A stretch of 40,930 nucleotides of DNA from Asaia bogorensis (GCA_945869965.1 CAMBRC010000036.1:1-40930); one strand, 5' to 3'; numbered from the stretch's first letter, positions 7,465 to 16,316 are shown. Numbers and translations are program-made. Notes: a model not told the origin generated them from the letters alone.

Positions 7465-9564
7465 ATGTACGGCGACGCCAGCACGCCCTCCAACCCCTAT
7501 GGCAGCCAGGCGGCCGAGGCCTGGGCCACCGGCGCCACCGGCGCCACCAGCGCCACCAGCGTCGTTATCGGCATCGTCGATACCGGCATCGACTACGCCC
7601 ATATCGACCTCTACCTGAACATCTGGCTGAACCAGGCCGAGATCCCGTCGGCCTTCAGCAGCGCCCTGGTCGACAGCAACGGCGATGCGCTGATCACCTT
7701 CTGGGACCTCAACCAGGTGGCGAATGCCAGCTATGTCGCCGACGTCAATGTCAACGGGCGGATCGATGCCGGTGACCTGCTCGGCGACGTGCGCTGGGAA
7801 GACGGTTTCGACGATGACGCCAACGGATTTTTCGACGACCTGATCGGCTGGGACTTAGTCAACAGCGACAACGATCCCTATGACGACAACAGCCACGGCA
7901 CCCATGTTGCCGGCACCATCGGCGCCCAGGGCGGCAACGCCACCGGGGTCGCGGGCGTCGCCTGGAGCGTGCAGATGCTCGCGGTCAAGTCGTTCAACGC
8001 GGGCGCCAACGGCACCCCGGCGAACGCGGCACTCGGCATCAACTATATCACTGCCATCAGCATCGCCGCGACGGGCGAGCGGTTTGCCGCCATCAACATG
8101 TCGTTCGGTGGCACCAACAGCAACGCCGCCCTGACTGCTTCGGTCGAAGCTGCTGCCAGCGCGGGGATCCTGTCGGTGGCCGCCGCCGGCAACAACGCGC
8201 GCGACATCGACGTCACACCATTCAACCCCGCCGTCATCGATACCACCGCCGCGGCCGGCTACGACGCGGTAATCGCGGTCGCGTCGCTGGACAGCAACGG
8301 TGCGCTATCGTCGTTCTCGAACTATGGCGCGACCAAGGTCGATCTCGGCGCTCCCGGCGGGACGATCCACTCTACCCTCCCCGGCGATGCCTATGGCGAC
8401 AAAAGCGGCACCTCGATGGCCGCCCCGCACGTCACCGGCGCCATTGCACTGTACGCCGCCGAAAACCCAACTGCCACGGCGGCCCAGATCCGCGCCGCCG
8501 TGCTGGGTTCGGCGGTTGCAACCTCCTCGCTGGCCGGCAAGACGGTCACCGGCGGACGGCTGGATGTCGCGGCGATGCTGGCGAATTTCAGCGTGCCGTG
8601 CTTTGCCGCCGGCACCCGCATCCTCGCCCGCCGCGGCGAAGTGGCGGTGGAGGACCTTGTGCCGGGCGAGGAGGTGGTGGTGCTGCTGGGCGGCGGCCTG
8701 GCGTGCATCGCCTGGATCGGCCAGCGCCGCGTGGCGTGCCATGCCATGGAGCACCCCGCCGATGCCTGGCCGCTGCGGGTGCGCGCCGATGCCTTCGGGC
8801 CGGGCCAGCCGCACAGCGACCTGTTCCTGTCGCCCGACCATGCCGTGCATGCGCACGGCGTGCTGATACCGGTCCGCTACCTGGAGAACGGAAGCACGGT
8901 GGCGCGCATGCCGTGCGAAAGCGTGACCTATTTCCATGTCGAGCTGGCACGCCACAATGTGCTGGTGGCCCAGGGCTTGGCCACCGAATCCTATCTCGAC
9001 ACCGGCAATCGCGGCGACTTCACGGCCGACGGCGATGCCCCCTCGTATCAGGTGGCGCGGCACCACGCTGCCCTGGCGGTCTGGCAGCGCCGCGCCTGTG
9101 CGCCGCTGCACACCACCGGCCCCGTGGTGGACCGGCTACGGGCCCGCCTCGCCGCCCGCGCCGCAACGCTCGGTCATGCCCAGGTGATCGCATGCAGCGT
9201 CGCCCTGCATGCCAGCGGCCAAGCATGGCCCGGCCGAGCCGACCAGGAGGCGCTGCACTTCACCCTGCCCGGCGCCAGCGACAGCGCCCGTCTGGTTTCA
9301 CCGGCCTTCGTGCCGGCCATCATGATGCCGGGACTGGAGGATCAGCGCTGCCTGGGCGTGCCGGTCGCGCGGCTGATTGCCGATGGCCACACCCTGCCAC
9401 TCGATCATCCGCTGTTGCACCAGGGCTGGCACGCGCCGGAACCGGGGCTGCGCTGGACCGCCGGCGCTGCCTCACTGCCGCGGGTCAGATCGCTGACTGT
9501 GGTCCTGGCGCCCGTCATGCTTTCCGGCGGTGCGCACGCCGAGGCGAACACCAAGGCCGTTTGA
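7465..9564 (+). CDS. Subtilisin-family (S8) protease with C-terminal Hint domain
   Basis: Numbering from the ATG at 7465 (699 residues), the catalytic triad is Asp39 (VVIGIVDTGID), His144 (NSHGTHVAG) and Ser317 (SGTSMAAPHVTG), with oxyanion Asn243 (AAAGNN). From Cys379 (CFAAGTRILARRGEVAVEDL) to about residue 540 it is a Hint-type (Hedgehog/intein-fold) domain, including LFLSPDHAVHAHGVLIPVRY and ATESYLDTGNR. This architecture is known from alphaproteobacterial exported proteins, and the Hint part may act in autoprocessing. No signal peptide is visible, so non-Sec export is likely. The start is doubtful: the frame is open back to 7291 and reads like protein (YAPDPTAPPDFALAATSDD) but contains no ATG, GTG or TTG before 7465. 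An ATT at 7297 has GGGAG nine bases upstream. A lost start, a frameshift or an ATT start are all possible. Confidence 0.88.
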   Translation: MYGDASTPSNPYGSQAAEAWATGATGATSATSVVIGIVDTGIDYAHIDLYLNIWLNQAEIPSAFSSALVDSNGDALITFWDLNQVANASYVADVNVNGRIDAGDLLGDVRWEDGFDDDANGFFDDLIGWDLVNSDNDPYDDNSHGTHVAGTIGAQGGNATGVAGVAWSVQMLAVKSFNAGANGTPANAALGINYITAISIAATGERFAAINMSFGGTNSNAALTASVEAAASAGILSVAAAGNNARDIDVTPFNPAVIDTTAAAGYDAVIAVASLDSNGALSSFSNYGATKVDLGAPGGTIHSTLPGDAYGDKSGTSMAAPHVTGAIALYAAENPTATAAQIRAAVLGSAVATSSLAGKTVTGGRLDVAAMLANFSVPCFAAGTRILARRGEVAVEDLVPGEEVVVLLGGGLACIAWIGQRRVACHAMEHPADAWPLRVRADAFGPGQPHSDLFLSPDHAVHAHGVLIPVRYLENGSTVARMPCESVTYFHVELARHNVLVAQGLATESYLDTGNRGDFTADGDAPSYQVARHHAALAVWQRRACAPLHTTGPVVDRLRARLAARAATLGHAQVIACSVALHASGQAWPGRADQEALHFTLPGASDSARLVSPAFVPAIMMPGLEDQRCLGVPVARLIADGHTLPLDHPLLHQGWHAPEPGLRWTAGAASLPRVRSLTVVLAPVMLSGGAHAEANTKAV

Positions 9565-9605
9565 ACGCGGCTTGACCGAGCGATCTCGCCTGCGCACCGA
9601 TCGGA

Positions 9606-9809
9606 TCAGCGAAAGGCGGCGCCGGCCGGGCAGCCAAGGGCGCGAAACACCATCGCCGCCGGGCAGAACCCGGTGAATGCGGCCTGGAACATGTTCAGGC
9701 CGGCGAAGGCGGTGACCAGCAGGAACCATGGGCTGATGAACCAGCCGAGCGCCAAGCTGGCAAGGATGACAATGCCGGCAAAGGCAAAGACGGCGCGATC
9801 GATGGACAT
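9606..9809 (-). CDS. DUF2892 (YgaP transmembrane-domain-like) small membrane protein
   Basis: 67 residues, starting MSIDRAVFAFAGIVILASLA, with two membrane segments and the signature GLNMFQAAFTGFCPAAMVF followed by a Cys-containing tail (GCPAG). This matches the DUF2892/YgaP membrane domain, often found with rhodanese-like and sulfide-oxidation genes. The start is the ATG at 9809 with GGAGAA upstream; longer frames are shadow. It is 19 bases downstream of the thioredoxin gene and last in the SQR operon, convergent with the protease gene. A role in handling sulfane sulfur at the membrane is inferred from the neighbours only. Confidence 0.8.
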   Translation of the reverse strand: MSIDRAVFAFAGIVILASLALGWFISPWFLLVTAFAGLNMFQAAFTGFCPAAMVFRALGCPAGAAFR

Positions 9810-9828
9810 TGGAGTTCTCCGTTTTGGG

Positions 9829-10269
9829 TCAGGAAGGTAAATGCTGGCGCGTCCAGCGGACGATCTGTTCGGCGGGCATGGCGCCGCTCGTCTGGGCGAC
9901 GACCTGGCCATGATGCATCAGGAACAGCGCCGGAATGCCGCGCACGCCAAGTCGGGCGGAAACCTGCGGTGCCTCGTCCGCATTGAGCTTCAACAGCCGC
10001 ACCTCGGGCTCCAGCAGTGCCGCCGCACGCGCGAATTGCGGCGCCATGCTGCGGCAGGGACCGCACCACGGCGCCCAGATGTCGACCAGCACCGGGATGT
10101 CGTTGGTCTGCGCGTGGCGATCGAAGCCGCGCTCGTCGACGGCATGCGGTTCGCCGTCGAACAGCACCGCCTTGCAGCCGCCGCACTTGGCCTGGGCCAG
10201 CGGCCGATCCGTGGCGACGCGGTTGGTGGCGCCGCAATGCGGGCAGACGAGATGGCGTGGCGTCGTCAC
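9829..10269 (-). CDS. trxC: Thioredoxin 2 (zinc-binding thioredoxin)
   Basis: 146 residues. An N-terminal zinc ribbon (Cys9-x2-Cys12 and Cys29-x2-Cys32) is followed by a thioredoxin fold with the active site WCGPC (Cys69, Cys72) and the cis-Pro region GIPALFLMHHG. This is the TrxC layout, about the length of E. coli TrxC (139). Its ATG overlaps the stop of the SQR gene by four bases, so the two are translationally coupled. In this operon it probably reduces persulfides or protein disulfides formed during sulfide oxidation. That role is an inference; the family assignment is clear. Confidence 0.92.
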   Translation of the reverse strand: MTTPRHLVCPHCGATNRVATDRPLAQAKCGGCKAVLFDGEPHAVDERGFDRHAQTNDIPVLVDIWAPWCGPCRSMAPQFARAAALLEPEVRLLKLNADEAPQVSARLGVRGIPALFLMHHGQVVAQTSGAMPAEQIVRWTRQHLPS

Positions 10270-11543
10270 GTCGGCTCCTTCAGCTTTTCGATGTTGAGCT
10301 GGCGCATCAAGAAGCGCTCGTAGAACGGCTCGCTTTCACCGCGGCGAATTTTGCGCAGGAAGTACTTCTCAAAGCCAACCTTGGCGAGATGGACCCAGGC
10401 GCCCTCGGCCGACCAGTTGACGTTGCGCGGCGGAATCTGCGGCTGGGCGACAAAGACCACGCCGCCATCGCCAAAATCCGCCAGGCACACCGCGTTCCAT
10501 GTCGCCTCGACCGTGGCCGGCTTGCCTCGCAACAGGGCGCCGATATTGCGCGCCGTGGCGGTGACCATCGATTCGATCATGAATCCGGTCTTCGGCACGC
10601 CGACCGGCACCGGGGTCGGCCCGGTCGGCGGGATGGCGACGCAAACACCAATGCCGAACACCTCGGGGTAAGCCGGATTGCGCTGGTGGCGATCAACCAG
10701 GATGAAGCCGCGCGGATTGCCGAGCTTCTCCACCCCGCGCACCGCGGCCACGCCACGAAAGGCCGGCAGCATCATGGAAAAGCCGAACGGCAGCGCATGT
10801 TCGCGGCGCACGCCGCCATCCTCGCCAACTTCCTCGACCGTCATCATGCCGGGGTCCACCCGTTTTACCTTCGCATTGGTGATCCAGTTGATGTGACGCT
10901 GGCGGAACTCGCTTTCCAGCAGCCCCTTGGTGTCGCCAACGCCGTCCAGGCCGAGATGGCCAACATAGGGCTCGGCGGTGACAAAGGTCATCGGCACCCG
11001 GTCGCGCAGCTTGCGGCGGCGCAGTTCGGTGTCGAGGATCAAGGCGAATTCATAGGCCGGCCCGAAACAGGATGCGCCCTGCACCGCGCCGACCACGATC
11101 GGCCCGGGATTGGCGCAGAACGCCTCGAACGCCGCGTGGGCACGCACCGCGTGATCGACATGACAGATCGACTGGGTGTGGCCCTCAGGGCCAAGCCCGG
11201 CGATCTCGTCGAAAGCCAGGTCGGGTCCGGTGGCGATGACGAGGTAGTCGTAGGGAACCGAAGTTCCATCAGCCATCTGCACCACCCGCGCCGGCGGGTC
11301 GACGCGCGCCGCCCCCTGGGTCAGGAAGCGCACGTTCTTCTTGCGCATCACCGGTTCGAGGTCGATCTCGATGTCGGGCTGCTCGCGCCAGCCGACCGCG
11401 ACCCACGGGTTGGACGGGACGAAATGATAGGTCGGGCCCTGGCCGATGACGGTCAGCCGGTCTTCCGGGCGGAGCTGGTCGACCATCTCATAGGCCATCA
11501 ACGTCCCACCGAGCCCCGCCCCGAGCACCACGATTTCGGCCAT
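10266..11543 (-). CDS. sqr: Sulfide:quinone oxidoreductase
   Basis: 425 residues. The N-terminal FAD-binding GAGLGG is at residues 8-13. Three cysteines, Cys127, Cys159 and Cys353, fall almost exactly where type I SQR of Acidithiobacillus has its catalytic Cys128, Cys160 and Cys356, which argues for SQR rather than a generic NADH dehydrogenase. The family oxidises sulfide to polysulfide and passes electrons to quinone at the cytoplasmic membrane; the C-terminal region (AKVGFEKYFLRKIRRGESEP) fits the amphipathic membrane-anchoring part. A strong AGGAGG lies five bases before the ATG at 11543. It is first in an operon with trxC and a DUF2892 gene and diverges from an SqrR-like repressor gene. 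A fourth cysteine, Cys301, is extra. Confidence 0.9.
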   Translation of the reverse strand: MAEIVVLGAGLGGTLMAYEMVDQLRPEDRLTVIGQGPTYHFVPSNPWVAVGWREQPDIEIDLEPVMRKKNVRFLTQGAARVDPPARVVQMADGTSVPYDYLVIATGPDLAFDEIAGLGPEGHTQSICHVDHAVRAHAAFEAFCANPGPIVVGAVQGASCFGPAYEFALILDTELRRRKLRDRVPMTFVTAEPYVGHLGLDGVGDTKGLLESEFRQRHINWITNAKVKRVDPGMMTVEEVGEDGGVRREHALPFGFSMMLPAFRGVAAVRGVEKLGNPRGFILVDRHQRNPAYPEVFGIGVCVAIPPTGPTPVPVGVPKTGFMIESMVTATARNIGALLRGKPATVEATWNAVCLADFGDGGVVFVAQPQIPPRNVNWSAEGAWVHLAKVGFEKYFLRKIRRGESEPFYERFLMRQLNIEKLKEPT

Positions 11544-11644
11544 GTCCGCCTCCTATCGGTTCACCCGCCAGCGCGGGCGAACGAAATTTCTTGCTTCGCT
11601 ACCGGCAGGCGGGCTGCCCGCCACCATCGCCAGGGTCATTCGCT

Positions 11645-11683
11645 GGTTGACTTAATATACGTTTTTGCGTATTTACGCAAGTA
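11645..11683. promoter_or_regulatory. Overlapping divergent promoters with a 16-bp palindromic operator
   Basis: A perfect inverted repeat, TTGCGTA-TT-TACGCAA, lies at 11665-11680, with a further half-site pair ATACG (11657-11661)/CGTAT (11668-11672). Rightward, TTGACT at 11647-11652 and TATTTA at 11670-11675 are 17 bases apart and would start transcription at or next to the ATG at 11683, so the regulator mRNA may be leaderless. Leftward, TTGCGT (11680-11675) and TATTAA (11657-11652), also 17 apart, would drive sqr with a leader of about 100 bases containing a GC hairpin (11608-11622). The palindrome overlaps both promoters, as expected for autorepression plus control of sqr. Promoter elements are matched by eye. 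Confidence 0.55.
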
Positions 11684-12000
11684 TGAATATTGATCCAGCC
11701 CTGATGACCCAGGCGGCCAACGCTGCAAGCGAGTTGCTGCGGACCCTGGGCCATTCGACGCGGCTGCTGATCTTGTGCCGGCTGGCGCAGGCCGAGTGTC
11801 CGGTCGGCGACATCGTTGCCTTCCTGGGTATTCGTGACTCCTCGGTATCACAACACCTGGCCCTGCTGCGGCGCGAGGGCCTGGTTCAGGCGCGCCGCGG
11901 GGGTCAAACGATCTACTACTCGCTCGCCAGCGCGCCGGCCCGCCAAGTGCTCGAGACCTTGTGCACGATCTACTGTCCGCCCGCTTCACAGCAGCGCTGA
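11683..12000 (+). CDS. sqrR: ArsR-family repressor, SqrR/BigR-like persulfide sensor
   Basis: 105 residues from the ATG at 11683. The winged-helix recognition region is SSVSQHLALLRREGLV, followed by the wing RRGGQTIYYSL. Cys32 (LILCRL) and Cys98 (TIYCPP) are 66 residues apart, the same spacing as the sensing pairs of Rhodobacter SqrR (Cys41/Cys107) and BigR (Cys42/Cys108), which form polysulfide cross-links. Cys39 and Cys94 are additional. No metal-site signature of ArsR/SmtB (CVC) is seen. It diverges from sqr and precedes an RND efflux pair, so it likely represses both directions until sulfide or persulfide appears. A TTG at 11665 is an alternative start, but it lies inside the palindrome and lacks a ribosome site. 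Family and context are firm; the ligand is inferred. Confidence 0.82.
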   Translation: MNIDPALMTQAANAASELLRTLGHSTRLLILCRLAQAECPVGDIVAFLGIRDSSVSQHLALLRREGLVQARRGGQTIYYSLASAPARQVLETLCTIYCPPASQQR

Positions 12001-12031
12001 CGAAACCGCGCGCCCAGCCAAGGAATGCCGA

Positions 12032-13020
12032 ATGCGCCCTCTCCTCAGCCCCGCCCTGGCCGCCATTCTGGTTCTCGGCATCGTGCCCGCCGGCGCTGCC
12101 GATTTCACCGTCGCGCGGAGCGCGCTCGCCGACGAGAAGGCGGTGTTCGCGACCGTCGAAAGCGAGGATGTCGTGCCGGCGCGCGCGCGCATTGGCGGCA
12201 CTGTCGGATTGCTGTCGGTCAAAGCCGGCGACCAGGTCGCGCCGGGCCAGGTGCTGGCGGTGGTCGCCGACGACAAGCTGCTGCTGCAGATCGCCTCGAT
12301 CGACGCCCAGATCGCCGGGTTGCATTCCAGTATGGTCCAGGCTCAGGCTGACCAGTTGCGCGCCGAAACGCTGTTTCGCCAGGGCTCCGGCCCGCGCGTG
12401 GCGATGGACCAGGCGCGTACCGCCGTCGAGGTGGCGTCAGCCACGCTGAAGGCCCGCGCCGCCGAACGGGCGGTGATCGGCCAGCTTGTCGCCGAGGGCC
12501 AGGTGCTGGCGCCGGTTGGCGGGCGGGTCCTGGCGGTGCCGATGACGAACGGCTCCGTCGCGTTGGCGGGCGATGCGCTGGCCAGCATCGCGGCGCAGAA
12601 TTACGTGCTGCGGCTGCGGGTGCCCGAGCGCCATGCCGGCTTCGTCCGTCCCGGCGACCGCATCCGGCTCGACACCGAGGGCCGAGGCTCGCGGCACCCG
12701 CCTTCGGCACCATCAGCCGCGTCTACCCGCGCATCGAGGAAGGCCGCGTGATCGCCGACGCCAGCATGGACGGGCTTGATGCCTTTTTCGTCGGCCAGCG
12801 GGTGACGGTGTGGATCGGCGCCGGCCAGCGGCCCGGCATCGTCATCCCGGCCACGATGATCCGCACCCGCTTCGGCCTGGACTACGCGCTGGTGCGGCGC
12901 GGCGCCCAGGTGGTGGAGACCCCGATCCAGCGCGGCCGGCCAACCCCCTCGCCGGCACTGCCCGACGGGGTCGAAATCCTGTCGGGCCTGTCGCCCGCCG
13001 ACGTGCTGGTGCAGCCATGA
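12032..13020 (+). pseudogene. RND efflux periplasmic adaptor (MFP), interrupted by a frameshift
   Basis: The ATG at 12032 has AAGGA seven bases upstream and a good signal peptide (MRPLLSPALAAILVLGIVPA, cleavage after GAA). The protein has a biotinyl-lipoyl half (RIGGTVGLLSVKAGDQVAPG), a coiled-coil hairpin and the second lipoyl half, through LRLRVPERHAGFVRPGDRIR. Between about 12671 and 12691 the frame shifts: the first frame runs into an Arg/Ser-rich tail and stops at 12751. The expected sequence (APAFGTISRVYPRIEEGRVI) continues in the next frame to 13020, ending four bases into the pump gene (ATGA overlap). One base lost would explain it. Both parts keep coding character and coupling, so this may be a recent mutation or a sequencing error rather than a decayed gene. 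Confidence 0.78.
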
Positions 13021-16000
13021 GCGGCCCGGAGCCCGATCTCGGCCTGTCCGGCCGGCTGACCGCCGCCACCATCCGCTCGCCGCTGACGCCGCTATTCCTG
13101 ATCAGCGCGCTGATCGCCGGCCTGATCGCCCTGATGGTGATCCCGCGCGAGGAGGAGCCGCAGATCAGCGTACCGATGGTCGACATCCTGATCGCCGCCG
13201 ACGGGCTGCGTGCGGCCGACGCAGTGGAGTTAGTCACCAAGCCGCTGGAAACCATCGTCAAGGCAATCCCCGCCGTCGAGCACGTCTACAGCCAGACCCA
13301 GGACGACCGGGTGATGGTCACCGCGCGCTTCCGGGTCGGCACCAGCGAGGATGACGCCGTGCTGCGCGTGCATGACCGCATCCGCGCCAACATCCAGCGC
13401 ATCCCGCCGGGAATCCCCGAACCGCTGATTGTCGGCCGCGGTATCAACGACGTCGCCACCGTGGTGCTCACCCTGTCGCCCTCCCCCGCGATCGCCGAGG
13501 GCTGGACCGACCGGCGGCTGTTCGAACTCGCCGGCAAGCTCCAGGTCGAGCTGACCAAAGTCGAAGACATCGGCACCAGCTATATCGTCGGCACCAGCGC
13601 CGAGCAGATCCGCGTCGAGCCCGACCCGGAGCGGCTGGCGCGCTATGGCGTCACGCTGCAACAGCTGATCGCCAAGGTCGGCCAAGCCAACCGCTCCTTC
13701 GTCGCGGGCACCGTGCGTGACGGTGCGGCCAGCCGCGTGGTGGTGGCCGGGCAGACGCTGATCGGTGTTCCGGATATCGGCCTGTTGCTGATCGCCACCC
13801 GCGACGGCCGGCCGGTCTATGTCCGCGATGTCGCCGAAGTGCGCGTGGGTGCGGCGGCCGAGGAGGCGCGGGTGTGGAACCTGCTGCCCGGGCCCGCCGG
13901 CTTGCAGCGCCTGCCGGCCGCCAGCCTGGCGCTGGCCAAGCGCGCCGGCGCCAATGCCGTCGTGGTGTCCCAGGCGATCCTGGCTCGGGTCGACGCCCTG
14001 AAGGGCAGCCTGATCCCGCCCAGAATCGACGTCGCGGTGACCCGCGACTACGGCGCCACGGCCAACGACAAGGCCGATGAGTTGCTGTTCCACCTCGGCC
14101 TGGCCACCATCTCGATCGTGCTGCTGATCGCGATCACCATCGGCTGGCGCGAGGCGCTGGTGACCCTGGTGGTGATCCCGACCACCATCCTGCTGACCAT
14201 GCTGGCGGCCCAGCTGATGGGCTACACGATCAACCGTGTCAGCCTGTTCGCGCTGATCTTCTCCATCGGCATCCTGGTCGACGATGCCATCGTCGTGGTC
14301 GAGAACATCGCGCGGCCTTGGGCCATGAACGACGATCGCAGCCGCATGCAGGGCGCAGTGGACGCGGTGGCCGAAGTGGGCAACCCAACGGTCGTGGCCA
14401 CGTTGACCGTGGTGGCCGCGCTGTTGCCGATGCTGTTCGTCTCCGGCCTGATGGGCCCGTACATGGCGCCGATCCCGGCCAATGCCTCCGCGGCGATGCT
14501 GTTCTCGTTCGTGGTGGCGATGATGGTCGCGCCCTGGCTGATGCTGAAACTGGCGCCGCACGACGGCGGGGGCGCTGGGACCGGCGCCGGCGGCGGCCAT
14601 CACGACGAGGGCTGGATGGGCCGGGCCTATCGCCGCGTGGCCAGCCCCATCCTGGCCAGCCGGGCGCGCGCCTGGGCCTTCCTGCTGACGGTGGGCATCG
14701 CCACCGCGGCCGTCTGCATCGCCTTCTACACTCGCGACGTCACCGTGAAGCTGCTGCCGTTCGACAACAAATCCGAGTTGCAGGTGGTGCTGAACCTGCC
14801 CGAAGGCGCCACCCTTGAGGACACCGAGCGCCACCTGTTCGCCGCCGCCGCCATCGCCGGCGCCCTGCCGGAAACCGTCTCGATCCAGGCCCATGCCGGC
14901 ACCGCCGCCCCGTTCAACTTCAACGGCCTGGTGCGCCATTCCTACCTGCGCCGCGCCCCGGAGCTGGGTGATCTGCAAATCAACCTGTCCCCCAAGGGGG
15001 AGCGCCGCCGCAGCAGCCACGCCGTGGCGCTCGACCTGCGCCGCAAGCTCGCAGCACTCGCACTGCCGGACGGCAGCACGTTGCAAGTGGTGGAGGTGCC
15101 GCCCGGCCCGCCCGTGCTGGCCACCCTGCTGGCCGAAATCTACGGGCCGGACATCGCCACCCGCCGCGCCGTGGCGGAAGAAACGAAAAAGCTGTTCCGC
15201 ACCGTGCCTTACGTGGTCGATGTCGGCGACAGCTACGGCAAGCCGCGCCCGCGCCTGCGCCTGTCGATCGATCAGGAACAGGTCGAGCATTTCGGCGTCG
15301 AGCAAGCCGATGTCTACGACACCATCCGCACCTTGTTCAGCCAACAACGCGTCGGCACCTCGCATCGTGGCGAGGAGCGTAACCCGATCGACATTGTCGT
15401 CGGCCTGCCGAAATCCGACCTGGCCTGGAACGAGCGCCTCGCCGCCACCCCGGTCGCCGCCAACACCCAGCCCGGCAGCCGCACCGTGGTGGAGCTGGGC
15501 CAGGTGGTGCGCGCCACCATCGAGGACGGCTCGCCGGCCCTGTTCCGCCGCGACGGCCACTTCGCCGACCTGGTCACCGCCGAACTGGCCGGCGAATTCG
15601 AGGCACCGATCTACGCCATCCTCGACATCAACCGGGTGATCGCCGCGCATGACTGGGGCAGCCTGCCGCGGCCGCTGGTGAGCTGGCGCGGCCAACCAGC
15701 CGACGAAACCCGCCCGACCCTGCTGTGGGACGGCGAGTGGGAAATCACCTTCGTCACTTTCCGCGATATGGGGGCGGCATTCGGCGTGGCGATCCTGGCG
15801 ATCTACATCCTGGTGGTCGGCCAGTTCCGCAGCTTCCGCCTGCCGCTGGTGATCCTCACACCGATCCCGCTGACCCTGATCGGCATCGTCCTCGGCCATT
15901 GGATGCTCGGCGCCGCCTTCACCGCCACCTCGATGATCGGTTTCATTGCCCTGGCCGGCATCATCGTGCGCAACTCGATCCTGCTGGTCGACTTCATCCG

Positions 16001-16238
16001 TCACGGCGCCGTCGCCGGATCCACCTTGCGCGCCACCCTGCTCGATGCCGGCGCGATCCGCTTCAAGCCGATCCTGTTGACCGCGCTGGCGGCGATGATC
16101 GGGGCGGCGACCATCCTGTCCGATCCGATCTTCCAGGGCCTTGCCATCTCGCTGCTGTTCGGCTTGGCCTCCTCGACCCTGCTGACGGTGCTGGTGATCC
16201 CGGCGATCTATATGGTGATGCGCGATGCCGACACCTGA
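13017..16238 (+). CDS. RND-family efflux transporter permease
   Basis: 1073 residues, the size of AcrB-type pumps. The first membrane helix is followed by PREEEPQISVPMVDI, a conserved element of this clade. The proton-relay pair Asp422-Asp423 is in GILVDDAIVVVENI, and the usual two blocks of membrane helices and two large periplasmic loops are present (second block from about residue 915, AFGVAILAIYILVVGQFRSF). A His/Gly-rich cytoplasmic linker lies near residues 520-535. The start ATG overlaps the adaptor stop (ATGA). It is driven, with the adaptor, from the sulfide-regulator gene, so it may export sulfur species, thiol adducts or toxic metabolites formed under sulfide stress; the substrate is not evident. 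No outer-membrane TolC gene is nearby. Confidence 0.9.
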   Translation: MSGPEPDLGLSGRLTAATIRSPLTPLFLISALIAGLIALMVIPREEEPQISVPMVDILIAADGLRAADAVELVTKPLETIVKAIPAVEHVYSQTQDDRVMVTARFRVGTSEDDAVLRVHDRIRANIQRIPPGIPEPLIVGRGINDVATVVLTLSPSPAIAEGWTDRRLFELAGKLQVELTKVEDIGTSYIVGTSAEQIRVEPDPERLARYGVTLQQLIAKVGQANRSFVAGTVRDGAASRVVVAGQTLIGVPDIGLLLIATRDGRPVYVRDVAEVRVGAAAEEARVWNLLPGPAGLQRLPAASLALAKRAGANAVVVSQAILARVDALKGSLIPPRIDVAVTRDYGATANDKADELLFHLGLATISIVLLIAITIGWREALVTLVVIPTTILLTMLAAQLMGYTINRVSLFALIFSIGILVDDAIVVVENIARPWAMNDDRSRMQGAVDAVAEVGNPTVVATLTVVAALLPMLFVSGLMGPYMAPIPANASAAMLFSFVVAMMVAPWLMLKLAPHDGGGAGTGAGGGHHDEGWMGRAYRRVASPILASRARAWAFLLTVGIATAAVCIAFYTRDVTVKLLPFDNKSELQVVLNLPEGATLEDTERHLFAAAAIAGALPETVSIQAHAGTAAPFNFNGLVRHSYLRRAPELGDLQINLSPKGERRRSSHAVALDLRRKLAALALPDGSTLQVVEVPPGPPVLATLLAEIYGPDIATRRAVAEETKKLFRTVPYVVDVGDSYGKPRPRLRLSIDQEQVEHFGVEQADVYDTIRTLFSQQRVGTSHRGEERNPIDIVVGLPKSDLAWNERLAATPVAANTQPGSRTVVELGQVVRATIEDGSPALFRRDGHFADLVTAELAGEFEAPIYAILDINRVIAAHDWGSLPRPLVSWRGQPADETRPTLLWDGEWEITFVTFRDMGAAFGVAILAIYILVVGQFRSFRLPLVILTPIPLTLIGIVLGHWMLGAAFTATSMIGFIALAGIIVRNSILLVDFIRHGAVAGSTLRATLLDAGAIRFKPILLTALAAMIGAATILSDPIFQGLAISLLFGLASSTLLTVLVIPAIYMVMRDADT

Positions 16239-16316
16239 TCGCGCGGCGGATGGCCATACCGGCGGCGTTGTGGGACAACGCGGCAACGATATCGAACGCC
16301 GGGGGAACGCCACGCC

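Noticed and set aside
9565-9605. A terminator between the convergent protease and DUF2892 genes
   Set aside because: Only a weak 5-bp pairing (CGATC/GATCG) and no T-run on either side.
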